Of a DNA stretch of 64,000 nt, positions 52,461 through 61,333 are shown one piece after another. How positions within the stretch are numbered: position 1 is the stretch's first letter; every line of letters starts with the position of its first letter. The stretch comes from Nocardia albiluteola (lineage in GTDB: Bacteria; Actinomycetota; Actinomycetes; Mycobacteriales; Mycobacteriaceae). The position numbers were made by a program, and so were the translations under genes. The stretch is taken from positions 1 through 64,000 of the forward strand of contig NZ_JAHKNI010000002.1 of the NCBI RefSeq assembly GCF_018860155.1. The letters are read 5' to 3'. The notes under the pieces were generated by a model. It saw only the letters and a program-made list of their open reading frames with translations, had not been told where the DNA came from and did no database searches.

Positions 52461-53485
52461 CGTCCCTCCAGGACAGCGACAAGGTTCTGCTGCAGCGCGG
52501 GTCCGGAACTGGCGTGCGCCAGCGCCCGATTCGCGGTGCCGTTCATGATCTCGGTCGCGGCGTAGCCGATGCGCTCGAGACCTGCGGCGAACATCGGATT
52601 TCCGGCCAGCGCCCCGCCGGACGGGTTGATGCGGGTGCCCTCGCCCAGGTCGATGGCCTGCTTCAGGATCAGCTGTTCGTGGCTGTACTGGGCGTGCAGC
52701 TCGGCGACGTCGAATCCGCCTGCATCGCCACCGGTTACCGCGCGGGCCGCCGCGGCGGCCGAGGGAGAGGTGGTCAGATCACGGGCGCCGAGCATCGGGG
52801 TATCGATGCGGTGCGCGATATCGGTCAGCCAGGCCGGGCGCTCGCACAGCTCGCGCGCGCGATCACCGGCGGCCAGCACGATGGCGGCCGCGCCGTCGGT
52901 GATCGGGGCGATGTCGTGCTCGCGGAAGGGATTCGCGACGTAGGGGGCGGCCAGACGCTTCTCGATCTCCGCATCGTCGGCGGCGTTGACCGCCGCCATA
53001 TCCCGCTCGGTCCAGCGCCCGGCATCGAGCCCGGCGCGAGCCTGCAACCCGGCCATCGAGACGGCGTCCGGCCACAGCGGCGCGACCAGATACGGATCGG
53101 TCTGCAGGGTGAGTACCTGCCGCAGGGTGCCGGCCGAGGACTTGCCGAAGCCGTACACCAGCGCCGTCTTCGCCTGTCCGGTACGCAGTTTCACCCACGC
53201 CTCGTACAGCGCCCAGGCCGCGTCCATCTCCACGTGCGATTCGTTGATCGGCGGCACCGCGCCGATCGAGTCGATCGCCGAGATGAACGAGAAGGCCCGC
53301 CCGGCAAGGTAGTCCGAGGATCCCGAGCACCAGAAGTCGATGTCGGAGACGCCGATGCCGAGCTTGTCCTTCAGATGGTGGAAGCAGGGCGCCAGCATTT
53401 CGACACCGTTGGTGGTGCCGTAGGTCTCGCGGACGTGCGGTGCGTGGGCGAACCCCACCACCGCGATGTCAATGTTGTCGCTCAA
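52457..53485 (-). CDS. ltp4: Ltp4-like thiolase/lipid-transfer protein
   Basis: A 342-residue thiolase-fold protein: VVGFAHAPHVRETYGTTNGV, WCSGSSDYLAGRAFSFISAI, ELHAQYSHEQLIL and NPSGGALAGNPMFAAGLERI. It is placed like Rv3522. Ltp3, Ltp4 and DUF35 proteins in actinobacteria act on C24-branched or late side-chain CoA esters as aldolases. The start is 15 bp after the DUF35 gene. Confidence 0.85.
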   Translation of the reverse strand: MSDNIDIAVVGFAHAPHVRETYGTTNGVEMLAPCFHHLKDKLGIGVSDIDFWCSGSSDYLAGRAFSFISAIDSIGAVPPINESHVEMDAAWALYEAWVKLRTGQAKTALVYGFGKSSAGTLRQVLTLQTDPYLVAPLWPDAVSMAGLQARAGLDAGRWTERDMAAVNAADDAEIEKRLAAPYVANPFREHDIAPITDGAAAIVLAAGDRARELCERPAWLTDIAHRIDTPMLGARDLTTSPSAAAAARAVTGGDAGGFDVAELHAQYSHEQLILKQAIDLGEGTRINPSGGALAGNPMFAAGLERIGYAATEIMNGTANRALAHASSGPALQQNLVAVLEGR

Positions 53486-53499
53486 CGTAACTCAGCCTC

Positions 53500-54498
53500 T
53501 CACAGATGCTGCTGGAAGGTTTCGTACGCAGCGTCGGGTTCGCCGCTGGGTTCGAAGTGGGAGATGTTGTCCAGCCCCTCGTACGTCCACTCCTCGCGGG
53601 GCTTCCAAGCGGCCTTGACGCGCATGCCCATGCGCACCTCGCTGGCCTCGCAGCCGAGCACCAGGTGCAGGAATGGGATGTCGGTGCCGTCCAGCAGCAC
53701 GTACGCGGCCACATACGGCGGCTTGATGCGCTGGCCCTGGAAGGGCACGTTCACGATGCAGAACGTGGTGACAACGCCGGTGTCGGCGAGTTCGACGTAG
53801 TCGTCGGTGGGGTCGCCGGTGCGCGGGTCGGCGCCGCGCGGCGGGAAGTAGACCTTGCCGTCCGCGGCGCGGGCGCCCAGCAGGCGGCCCTCGGCGATGG
53901 CCTTCAGGAAGACCGTCTCCTGCGGCGAGGCGGTGTGCTTGTAGCGCAGGTCGATCGGGGTCACGATGCCCGTGACCGGCTCGGCCGCGTCACCGGACGC
54001 GGCGGCGGGCACGGAGGTGTCGCCCGGTTCGAACGCGGCGACGTCGTGGATGCTGCCGGTCCGTTCGCCGGCCCAGCGCGCCCGCACCCGCAGGCCGGTG
54101 CGGATCTCGTCCGGGGAGGCGACATCGACCGCGTGCAGCAGTGCGGTGTCGGCCCCGTCGAGCGTGATCAGCGCCCAGGCGAACGGGCGGTCGAAGGGCT
54201 GGCCGGGCAGCGGCTCGGCGACCCACGTCCAGCTCTGTACCGTGCCGACATCGGACACGTCGACGAACTCCGTCAGCGCCTCGGCGGTGACGGGATCGTA
54301 TTCGGCCGGCGGCACGATCACCCGGCCGTCGGAGCCGCGTACGCCGACGATGCGGCCCTCGCGTAACCCGGTCAGGAATCGGCCGATGGTCGGTCCGACC
54401 GATCGGGTGTAATCGAACTTCATCCGCAGCTCTGCGGCTAGCACCTCGGGAGCGGGTTCCGTTTCCGAACCGCTTCCCTTCGCAATTGTGCCGGTCAT
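53500..54498 (-). CDS. DUF35 OB-fold protein, two domains (Rv3521-like)
   Basis: A 332-residue protein made of two DUF35 OB-fold units (about 30-155 and 185-320). Each has a VGVRGSDGRVIVPP- or LLGARAADGKVYFPPR-type segment and a later FAWALITLDGAD- or YVAAYVLLDGTD-type strand. The four Cys of zinc-ribbon DUF35 proteins are not present in the first unit. DUF35 proteins bind Ltp thiolase-fold partners and present the acyl-CoA. First gene of a minus-strand operon behind a KstR-type site. ATG 54498 follows AGGGGA. Confidence 0.85.
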   Translation of the reverse strand: MTGTIAKGSGSETEPAPEVLAAELRMKFDYTRSVGPTIGRFLTGLREGRIVGVRGSDGRVIVPPAEYDPVTAEALTEFVDVSDVGTVQSWTWVAEPLPGQPFDRPFAWALITLDGADTALLHAVDVASPDEIRTGLRVRARWAGERTGSIHDVAAFEPGDTSVPAAASGDAAEPVTGIVTPIDLRYKHTASPQETVFLKAIAEGRLLGARAADGKVYFPPRGADPRTGDPTDDYVELADTGVVTTFCIVNVPFQGQRIKPPYVAAYVLLDGTDIPFLHLVLGCEASEVRMGMRVKAAWKPREEWTYEGLDNISHFEPSGEPDAAYETFQQHL

Positions 54499-54525
54499 GG
54501 TGTTCCCCTGAGTCACGATATCGAG

Positions 54526-54539
54526 TAGAACAGGTTCTT
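54526..54539. promoter_or_regulatory. KstR-type operator between the DUF35 and LLM genes
   Basis: TAGAACAGGTTCTT matches TnnAACnnGTTnn(A/T). It is 28 bp upstream of the DUF35 gene and about 135 bp upstream of the LLM gene at 54674. Confidence 0.8.
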
Positions 54540-54673
54540 ATTCTGGTGGCAAGAGTAGCGCTGTACGGGTGTCTGTCCAGTGGTCCCGTGTTCGGCGGGT
54601 TACCCGGGAGTGATGGCGCATCCGCAAGGCTGCGGGAAAATGCGGCTCGAGGGTCGCGAACGAAAGGAATGCG

Positions 54674-55711
54674 ATGCGGTTCGGTTTGCAGCTCGGCTAT
54701 TGGGGCGCGCAGCCGCCCACCAACGCCCAGGAACTCGTGCTCGAGGCCGAGGAGACCGGGTTCGATGCGGTGTTCACCGCCGAGTCCTGGGGATCGGACG
54801 CGTTCACGCCGCTGGCCTGGTACGGGTCGCGGACCGAGCGGGTACGGCTGGGCACCTCGGTGGTGCAGCTGTCCGCCCGCACCCCCACAGCCACCGCGAT
54901 GGCGGCGCTGACGCTGGATCACCTCAGCGGCGGGCGGCACATCCTCGGGCTCGGCGTGTCGGGGCCGCAGGTGGTGGAGGGCTGGTACGGGCAGTCGTTC
55001 GGCAAGCCGCTGGCCCGCACCCGCGAGTACGTCGGGGTGATCCGGCAGGTGCTGGCGCGGGAGGGGAAGGTCGTCAATCCGGGCCCGCACTATCCGCTGC
55101 CCTATCAGGGGGCGGGTGCGACCGGCCTGGGCAAGCCGCTCAAGCCGATCACCCATCCGCTGCGCGCGGACCTGCCGATCTGGCTGGGCGCCGAGGGGCC
55201 CAAGAATGTTGCGCTGACAGCGGAGATCGCCGACGGCTGGCTGGCCATCTACTACACGCCACGGCTGGCGGACATGTACAACGCCTGGCTGGACGAGGGC
55301 TTCGCCCGGCCGGGCGCGCGGCGCTCGCGCGCGGACTTCGAGATCGCCGCCACCGCGCAGGTCATCCTCACCGACGACGTGCGGGCCGAACTGGATCGGC
55401 TGCGGCCCTTCATGGCGCTGTACATCGGCGGGATGGGTGCGCAGGAGCTGAACTTCCACGCCGAGGTCTATCGCCGCATGGGCTACGGAGAGGAGGTCGA
55501 GGAGATCACCCAGCTGTTCCGCGCCGGCCGCAAGGACGAGGCGGCCGCGGCGGTGCCGGACCGAATGATCCTGGACACCACCATCATCGGCGACGAGGCG
55601 CACGTGCGCGAACAGCTCGCGGTGTGGGAGAAGGCCGGAGTGACAATGCTGCTGGTGGGCGTGCAGAGCTTGGATCAGATGCGCCGGCTGGCGCCGATCG
55701 TCCGAAGCTGA
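54674..55711 (+). CDS. LLM-class F420-dependent oxidoreductase (Rv3520c-like)
   Basis: A 345-residue luciferase-like protein very close to Rv3520c: MRFGLQLGYWGAQPPTNAQE, GRHILGLGVSGPQVVEGWYG, LKPITHPLRADLPIWLGAEG and FYTP-type YYTPRLADMYNAW. F420 is the expected cofactor. The step in sterol degradation is not assigned. GAACGAAAGGAATGCG precedes the ATG. Divergent from the DUF35 gene. Confidence 0.88.
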   Translation: MRFGLQLGYWGAQPPTNAQELVLEAEETGFDAVFTAESWGSDAFTPLAWYGSRTERVRLGTSVVQLSARTPTATAMAALTLDHLSGGRHILGLGVSGPQVVEGWYGQSFGKPLARTREYVGVIRQVLAREGKVVNPGPHYPLPYQGAGATGLGKPLKPITHPLRADLPIWLGAEGPKNVALTAEIADGWLAIYYTPRLADMYNAWLDEGFARPGARRSRADFEIAATAQVILTDDVRAELDRLRPFMALYIGGMGAQELNFHAEVYRRMGYGEEVEEITQLFRAGRKDEAAAAVPDRMILDTTIIGDEAHVREQLAVWEKAGVTMLLVGVQSLDQMRRLAPIVRS

Positions 55712-55890
55712 TGCGGCGATTCTGCAATTGCGGTGCGGGGCACACCGATACGCTGATGGGCACCGCGTCCGGCACGGCTGAACTCTGAGCGCCCGCCCGC
55801 AGTCGCGGGCGGGCCGACACTGCTGGGTGGTGGCCCGCCGCCGTGCTGCCGGGAATTAGTGAACCCTGTAAACCGAGGGTTGCCAGGCGC

Positions 55891-55904
55891 AAGAACACGT
55901 TCTA
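55891..55904. promoter_or_regulatory. KstR-type operator overlapping the fadD19 promoter
   Basis: AAGAACACGTTCTA has the AACnnGTT core and differs from TnnAACnnGTTnnA only at the first base. It ends 10 bp before the fadD19 GTG, which has no clear ribosome-binding site, so the transcript may be leaderless or have a very short leader. Confidence 0.8.
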
Positions 55905-55914
55905 TTTTTGTCCT

Positions 55915-57561
55915 GTGAGCCACAACATAGCGGACCTTGTCGAACATGCCATCGACCTCGTGCCCGAGCGCGTCGCACTGGCCGACGACACCCGCTCGGT
56001 GACCTACGCCGAGCTGGAGGATCGGGCGAATCGTCTCGCGCACTACCTGCAGTCCCAGGGCGTGCGGCCCGGCGACAAGGTCGGCATCTACTCGCGCAAC
56101 ACCATCGAGGCCGTGGAGGCCATGGTCGCGGTGTTCAAGGCGCGGGCGGTGATGATCAACGTCAACTACCGGTACGTCGAGAACGAACTGCAGTACATCT
56201 TCGACAACTCCGACATGGTCGCGCTGATCCACGAGCGCCGCTACACCGACAGGGTGGCCGCGGTCCGGCCGACCTCGCCGAAGCTGAAGACGGTCATCGT
56301 CGTGGACGACGGCACCGACATCCCCACCGCCGAGGGCTCGGTGGAATACGAAGCGGCACTGGCCTCCTCGTCCGGGGAGCGCGACTTCGGCGACCGCTCG
56401 ACCGACGACGTCTTCATGATCTACACCGGCGGCACCACCGGCATGCCCAAGGGCGTGATGTGGCGCCAGGAGGACTGGTGGCGGGTGCTCGGGGGCGGTA
56501 TCAACTTCGTCACCGGCGAGTACGTCGACGACGAATGGGAGCAGGCGAAGATCGGCGCGGAGAACGCGCAGATGGTGCGCTTCCCGATTCCGCCGATGAT
56601 CCACGGCGGCGCGCAGGCGGCGGTGTTCCACAGCCTCTTCGGCGGCGGCAAGGCGATCATGCTGCCGGAGTTCAACGCGCACAAGGTGTGGCAGGCCATC
56701 GACCGGCACGAGATCAACCTGATCTTCATCACCGGCGACGCGATGGCCCGGCCGATGGTCGACGCCCTGGATGTGGGCAACCCGGAAACCGGTGAGCCGT
56801 ACCAGCATTCGAAGCTGTGGGCGCTGGCCAGCAGCGCCGCGCTGTTCTCCCCGGCCCTGAAGGACCGGCTGATGGAGCACCTGCCCACCACGATGATCAC
56901 CGACTCGATCGGCTCCTCGGAGACCGGATTCGGTGGTCTGTCGGTGGCGGCCAAGGGCGCCACCCACACCGGCGGCCCGCGGGTGAAGATCGACGCGGCC
57001 ACCGAGGTTCTGGACGAGAGCGGCAGCCCGGTCACGCCCGGTTCGGGTCAGGTCGGCCTGCTGGCTCGCAAGGGGCACATCCCGCTGGGGTACTACAACG
57101 ACCCGGTCAAGACCGCGACGACGTTCAAGGAGTTCAATGGGATTCGATACTCGATCCCCGGCGACTTCGCCCGGGTGGAGGAGGACGGCACGGTCACAAT
57201 GCTGGGCCGCGGCTCGGTCAGCATCAACAGCGGCGGCGAGAAGATCTACCCGGAGGAGGTCGAGGGCGCGCTCAAGTGTCATCCGCAGGTCTTCGACGCG
57301 CTGGTGATCGGCGTCGCGGACGAGCGCTGGGGCCAGCGGGTGGTCGCGGTGGTGCAGTGCCGCGACGGTGCGCGCCCGACCCTCGAGGAGCTGCGTCCGG
57401 TGCTGTCGCAGGAGATTTCGGCCTACAAGCTGCCCCGCAGCCTGTGGTTCGTCGATGAGATCAAGCGCTCGCCCGCGGGCAAGCCCGATTACAAGTGGGC
57501 GCACGCGGAGGCGGAGTCCCGTCCGGCGGACGAGGATGCTCCGGCGCCGGTGGGCAAGTAG
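55915..57561 (+). CDS. fadD19: FadD19: steroid side-chain acyl-CoA synthetase
   Basis: A 548-residue ANL enzyme, the same length as M. tuberculosis FadD19. Motifs: MIYTGGTTGMPKGVMWR, PIPPMIHGGAQAAVFH, TDSIGSSETGFGG, and catalytic Lys in SPAGKPDYKW. It activates C26/C24-carboxylated sterol side chains. GTG 55915 (MSHNIADLVEH) gives the family N-terminus; an upstream start would include the operator. Confidence 0.93.
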   Translation: MSHNIADLVEHAIDLVPERVALADDTRSVTYAELEDRANRLAHYLQSQGVRPGDKVGIYSRNTIEAVEAMVAVFKARAVMINVNYRYVENELQYIFDNSDMVALIHERRYTDRVAAVRPTSPKLKTVIVVDDGTDIPTAEGSVEYEAALASSSGERDFGDRSTDDVFMIYTGGTTGMPKGVMWRQEDWWRVLGGGINFVTGEYVDDEWEQAKIGAENAQMVRFPIPPMIHGGAQAAVFHSLFGGGKAIMLPEFNAHKVWQAIDRHEINLIFITGDAMARPMVDALDVGNPETGEPYQHSKLWALASSAALFSPALKDRLMEHLPTTMITDSIGSSETGFGGLSVAAKGATHTGGPRVKIDAATEVLDESGSPVTPGSGQVGLLARKGHIPLGYYNDPVKTATTFKEFNGIRYSIPGDFARVEEDGTVTMLGRGSVSINSGGEKIYPEEVEGALKCHPQVFDALVIGVADERWGQRVVAVVQCRDGARPTLEELRPVLSQEISAYKLPRSLWFVDEIKRSPAGKPDYKWAHAEAESRPADEDAPAPVGK

Positions 57562-57762
57562 GGTTCACCGCACATTTCGGTCGGGGGCCGTTGTGCGGCA
57601 ACGGCTTCCGATCGGATAGTGACTGTCAGCGTTTCACAGGCGGCGGGACCGCGTGGGATCGAGCCGACGTCGTGGCCGGCGTGCTCGGATCCATTGGTGT
57701 GCCGATGAATCGTATCGGCCTGCCTATTGGCGCGGCCGGAGTTTTCCGGCCAGGATTGTGGC

Positions 57763-58740
57763 ATGCAGCAACGCGAACTAGGCGGCAACGGACTCGGCGT
57801 CTCGGCCGTCGGCCTGGGATGTATGGGCTTCTCGCAGGGGTACGGCGCCACCGACGACGATGAGTCGGTCGCGGCGATTCACACCGCGATCGACTCCGGC
57901 ATCACCCTCTTCGATACCGCGCAGAGCTACGGCGCCGGGCACAACGAGCGGCTGCTCGCGCGCGCACTGCGTGATGCGGGTGACAGTGTCCGGGTCGCAA
58001 CGAAATTCGGCATCGTGCGCGGTGAGAACGGCGTGTACCTGGACGCGAAACCCGAACGGGTGCGCGAGTATTGCGATGCCTCGCTGGCCCGGCTCGACCG
58101 CGAGGTCATCGACCTGTACTACCTGCACCGCATCGACCCGGAGGTGCCGGTCGCCGAAACCATCGGCGCCATGGCCGAATTGGTCGCCGCGGGCAAGGTT
58201 CGGCACCTGGGCATCTCCGAGGCCACCCCGGAACAGCTCGCGCAGGCCGCCGCGGTGCATCCGATCGCCGCGGTGCAGTTCGAATGGTCGATGCTGTGGC
58301 GCGAACCCGAGAGCGACGTCGTCCCCGCCGCGCGCGAGCTGGGCATCGCGCTGGTGCCCTACAGCCCGCTGGGCCGCGGCCTGCTCACCGCGACCCTCGA
58401 CACCACGACGGTCACCGCCAGCGATTTCCGCCGCAACGATCCGCGCTTCTCCGGCGACAACCTGGCCAGCAACATGGCCCAGGTGGGCGCGCTGCGCGAC
58501 TTGGCCGCCCGCCTCGGTCTCACCGCGGGCCAGCTGGCCCTGGCCTGGCTGCTGGCCCAGGGGCCCGATGTGGTGCCCATCCCCGGCAGCCGTCGCGCCC
58601 AGCGCATCGTCGAGAATGCCGCCGCGGCCGCGGCCGACCTGACCGCCGACGACCTCGCCGAGCTGGAGAAGATCGTCCCCGCCGACGGGTGGGCCGGGGA
58701 CCGGCAGTCCTTCGCCGCGCACGGCACCTCGCGCTCGTAG
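57763..58740 (+). CDS. Aldo/keto reductase
   Basis: A 325-residue AKR TIM barrel. Catalytic tetrad residues are visible: Asp in TLFDTAQSYGAGHNE, Tyr in AQSYG, Lys in VATKFG and His in LYYLHRID. NADPH-binding SPLGRGLLT and PGSRRAQRIVENAAAA are typical. The substrate is unknown; it may or may not belong to sterol metabolism. No operator was seen in the 200-bp upstream gap. Confidence 0.9.
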   Translation: MQQRELGGNGLGVSAVGLGCMGFSQGYGATDDDESVAAIHTAIDSGITLFDTAQSYGAGHNERLLARALRDAGDSVRVATKFGIVRGENGVYLDAKPERVREYCDASLARLDREVIDLYYLHRIDPEVPVAETIGAMAELVAAGKVRHLGISEATPEQLAQAAAVHPIAAVQFEWSMLWREPESDVVPAARELGIALVPYSPLGRGLLTATLDTTTVTASDFRRNDPRFSGDNLASNMAQVGALRDLAARLGLTAGQLALAWLLAQGPDVVPIPGSRRAQRIVENAAAAAADLTADDLAELEKIVPADGWAGDRQSFAAHGTSRS

Positions 58741-58799
58741 GTGCGGCAGTCGCTGCGCGGCTTCGGGCGTCTCGAAATCGCTTGGGGCACAATGACGGC

Positions 58800-59564
58800 A
58801 TGACGACCGTGCATGTCGCGCCGAACGGCTCCTCGGCGGCCTCGATTCGTACCGCGCTTGATGCCGCCGGGGCGGGCGAGGTGGAGGTGGTCGCGTGTAG
58901 CGACGATTTGAGCTACGGACCGATCGATGGAGCCGACCGGCGCGAGTGGTGGACCAGTGCGGTCACCGGAGACTTCGGGCGCCGGGTGTCGGGCTGGGGA
59001 GAGTCGTTCGAGCTCGACCTGCCGCGGCTTGCCGCACTCGGGCCGGACGTTCGGATCGTGCTCTGGGTCGGTCGGCGGTCCCCGCAGGAGTTCGCCACCT
59101 ATCTGTATTTGGTCGACTTTTTCCGGATGCGGTCGCTGCACGTCATCGAGGTGAGCGGGCCGCGGGAGCCGGCCGCTGCGGCGGGGCGGGCCGCCGCGTT
59201 GCCACCCTCGGAGATCGGGGCCCTGCTGGGGTCCGAGCGAGCGCTCGACGCCACCGAGCGCGAGGAGTTGGTGCGGCAGTGGGCGGTGTTGCGGGCGGAG
59301 AACGCACCATTGCGCGTGATGTCCGACGGGCGGCTGGTGTCCGCGCCGATCGACTGGTTCGACGAGGTCATCGTTTCTCATGTCCCCGCGGAGCCGGCGC
59401 CGATGCCCAGGGTGATCGCCGAGGCCATGGGTGGGTATCCGGCCGAGACACACGACTACGTGTTGCAACAGCGCGTTGTTGCCCTGATTGATTCCGGGGT
59501 TTTGGCCGCCGAGGGCGACCCGTTGACGGCGCGGATGTGCCGGATACGGCGAGTGCCGCGCTGA
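58800..59564 (+). CDS. DUF1835 domain-containing protein
   Basis: A 254-residue cytosolic protein. N-terminal DUF1835 features are VHVAPNGSSAASIRTALDAA and VVACSDDLSYGPIDG; the middle has VRIVLWVGRRSPQEFATYLY; the C-terminal helices (QQRVVALIDSGVLAAEGDP) resemble DUF3658. No function is established for the family. It follows the aldo/keto reductase by 59 bp. Confidence 0.85.
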   Translation: MTTVHVAPNGSSAASIRTALDAAGAGEVEVVACSDDLSYGPIDGADRREWWTSAVTGDFGRRVSGWGESFELDLPRLAALGPDVRIVLWVGRRSPQEFATYLYLVDFFRMRSLHVIEVSGPREPAAAAGRAAALPPSEIGALLGSERALDATEREELVRQWAVLRAENAPLRVMSDGRLVSAPIDWFDEVIVSHVPAEPAPMPRVIAEAMGGYPAETHDYVLQQRVVALIDSGVLAAEGDPLTARMCRIRRVPR

Positions 59565-59717
59565 TCAGGGCCCGGAGGTCACACCCTGAGAGTGTCCCAC
59601 GTCACGTTTGAAGTGTCGTAGCCCCGAAAGCGGGGGTGTTTACTTGTCGGTGCCCTATGCCACAGTGTGGGAATGACCGATCAATGTAGCTGCCCGGCCG
59701 GGCGATAGCGAGGGATC

Positions 59718-60704
59718 ATGACCGAGTCGCGTTCTGTCGCCATCGAAGAGGTGCTGCAGCAGTTCGAGGGGTATCGGCGGGAGCTGTGTGCTTACGCCTA
59801 CCGGATGTTGGGTTCGTCGTTCGAGGCCGAGGACGCCGTGCAGGAGGCGTTCACCCGGGCGTGGAAGGCGTACGACTCGTTCGAGGGCCGGGCGAGCGTC
59901 CGGTCCTGGCTCTACAAGATCACCACCAATGTCTGCCTGGACATGCTGGATGGCCCGCAGCGGCGGGCCCGGCCGATGGATCTGTCCGGTCCCTCGCGTC
60001 CGGACAGCCCGATGCCGCCGCCGCAGCCGGACTACGTCTGGATCGAGCCGATTCCGAACGGCCTGGCCTTCGGCGCCGATCCGGCCGAGCACGCCACCGC
60101 GAAGGATTCGCTGCGCCTGGCCTTCGTGGCCGCGGTGCAGCATCTGCCCGCCACCCAGCGCGCGATCCTGATCATGCGCGAGGTGCTGCGCTTCTCCGCC
60201 AACGAGACCGCCGACCTGCTCACCATGTCGCCCGCCTCGGTCAACAGCGCCCTGCAGCGGGCCCGCGCCACCATGTCCAAGGTGCAGCCCGCCGAGGGCA
60301 GCTCCTACGACGAATCCGATTCCGAGCAGCGCAAACTCGTCGACGGCTTCGTCCAGGCCTTCGAGGCCTACGATATGGACGCCCTCACCGCCCTGCTCAA
60401 ACAGGATGTGGCGCTGTCGATGCCGCCGCTGCCACTCTGGGTGTCCGGTCCGGCCGATGTCGCCGCGTTCATGACCAGCCCCGGCCCCGACGGCTGCCGC
60501 GGCTCCCGGCTCATCCCGCTCGAGGGCGCGAACGGCCTGCCCGCCTTCGGCCAGTACAAGCCGAGCGAGGTGTCCGGCGTGCTGGAACCATGGGCCGTCA
60601 TCGTCCTGGAACTCGACGGTGACCGGATCATGGGCCTGAACTTCTTCCTCGACCACGAGCGCTTGTTCCCGCTGTTCGGCCTGCCACCGGAGCTGCGGGT
60701 GTAG
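59718..60704 (+). CDS. ECF sigma factor with C-terminal SnoaL-like domain (SigG-type)
   Basis: A 328-residue sigma-70 family protein. Region 2 (YAYRMLGSSFEAEDAVQEAF, then WLYKITTNVCLDML) and region 4 (LPATQRAILIMREVLRFSAN, then ETADLLTMSPASVNSALQRA) are clear. After about residue 200 a SnoaL-like domain follows (LVDGFVQAFEAYDMDALTAL), the architecture of SigG/ECF41-like factors whose C-terminal domain regulates activity in place of an anti-sigma factor. No anti-sigma gene is adjacent. Confidence 0.9.
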   Translation: MTESRSVAIEEVLQQFEGYRRELCAYAYRMLGSSFEAEDAVQEAFTRAWKAYDSFEGRASVRSWLYKITTNVCLDMLDGPQRRARPMDLSGPSRPDSPMPPPQPDYVWIEPIPNGLAFGADPAEHATAKDSLRLAFVAAVQHLPATQRAILIMREVLRFSANETADLLTMSPASVNSALQRARATMSKVQPAEGSSYDESDSEQRKLVDGFVQAFEAYDMDALTALLKQDVALSMPPLPLWVSGPADVAAFMTSPGPDGCRGSRLIPLEGANGLPAFGQYKPSEVSGVLEPWAVIVLELDGDRIMGLNFFLDHERLFPLFGLPPELRV

Positions 60705-60880
60705 TCGTGATGCGGCGCTGGGGAACTCGTCGGCTCGCTGCCCGTCGGTGAATCCGGCCCCCAGGCGAACGGCTCGTCCGGGGCGATGCGTCCCGGCGGG
60801 GCGGAGAACGGGGGTGGACAGTCGGTGCGATTGCCGCGATGATCGCTCAGGGACAGGTTTTCGACCGTGGGGGTTGCCGC

Positions 60881-61324
60881 ATGTCGTTGTTGGGAAAGTC
60901 CGTGCTGGCCATGGTGATTGCCGGTACCGGAGCGTTGGTGGCCGTCGTGCCCGGGACTGCGCACGCGGCCGAGGGCAATCTGTACGCCGCCATCGCCCTC
61001 GGGCATCGCAACGTCGGCGAGGCCAAGGACTATCCGGACCAGATTGAGGCCGACCAGGCCGCGCTGGACTCGTGCGAGAAGGGGGCTATTCTCAGCTGCA
61101 CGATCAAGGCACGGATCCACAACGCGTGCGGCTCGGTGGTCGAACGCGACGAGCAGGAATTGCTGGGTCCGGGGCCGGATTACTTTGTCGGAGTTGGTTA
61201 CACGGCCGCCGGTGCGGAACACGATGCCATGCGGCGCGAGAGCTCGGTCCTCAACATGTCGCTCACGAAGGTGACGAAGCCCGCGTTCGTCCTGGACACC
61301 ATTTGCACGTCGAACGTCCGCTAG
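60881..61324 (+). CDS. Exported DUF4189 domain protein
   Basis: A 147-residue protein. MSLLGKSVLAMVIAGTGALV ending PGTAHAAE is a Sec signal peptide. The mature part (LYAAIALGHRNVGEAKDYPD; EADQAALDSCEKG; IKARIHNACGSVV) fits DUF4189, with three or more Cys likely in disulfides. Function unknown. ATG 60881 was chosen over an upstream one to place the signal peptide at the N-terminus. Confidence 0.8.
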   Translation: MSLLGKSVLAMVIAGTGALVAVVPGTAHAAEGNLYAAIALGHRNVGEAKDYPDQIEADQAALDSCEKGAILSCTIKARIHNACGSVVERDEQELLGPGPDYFVGVGYTAAGAEHDAMRRESSVLNMSLTKVTKPAFVLDTICTSNVR

Positions 61325-61333
61325 GACGCGGCG

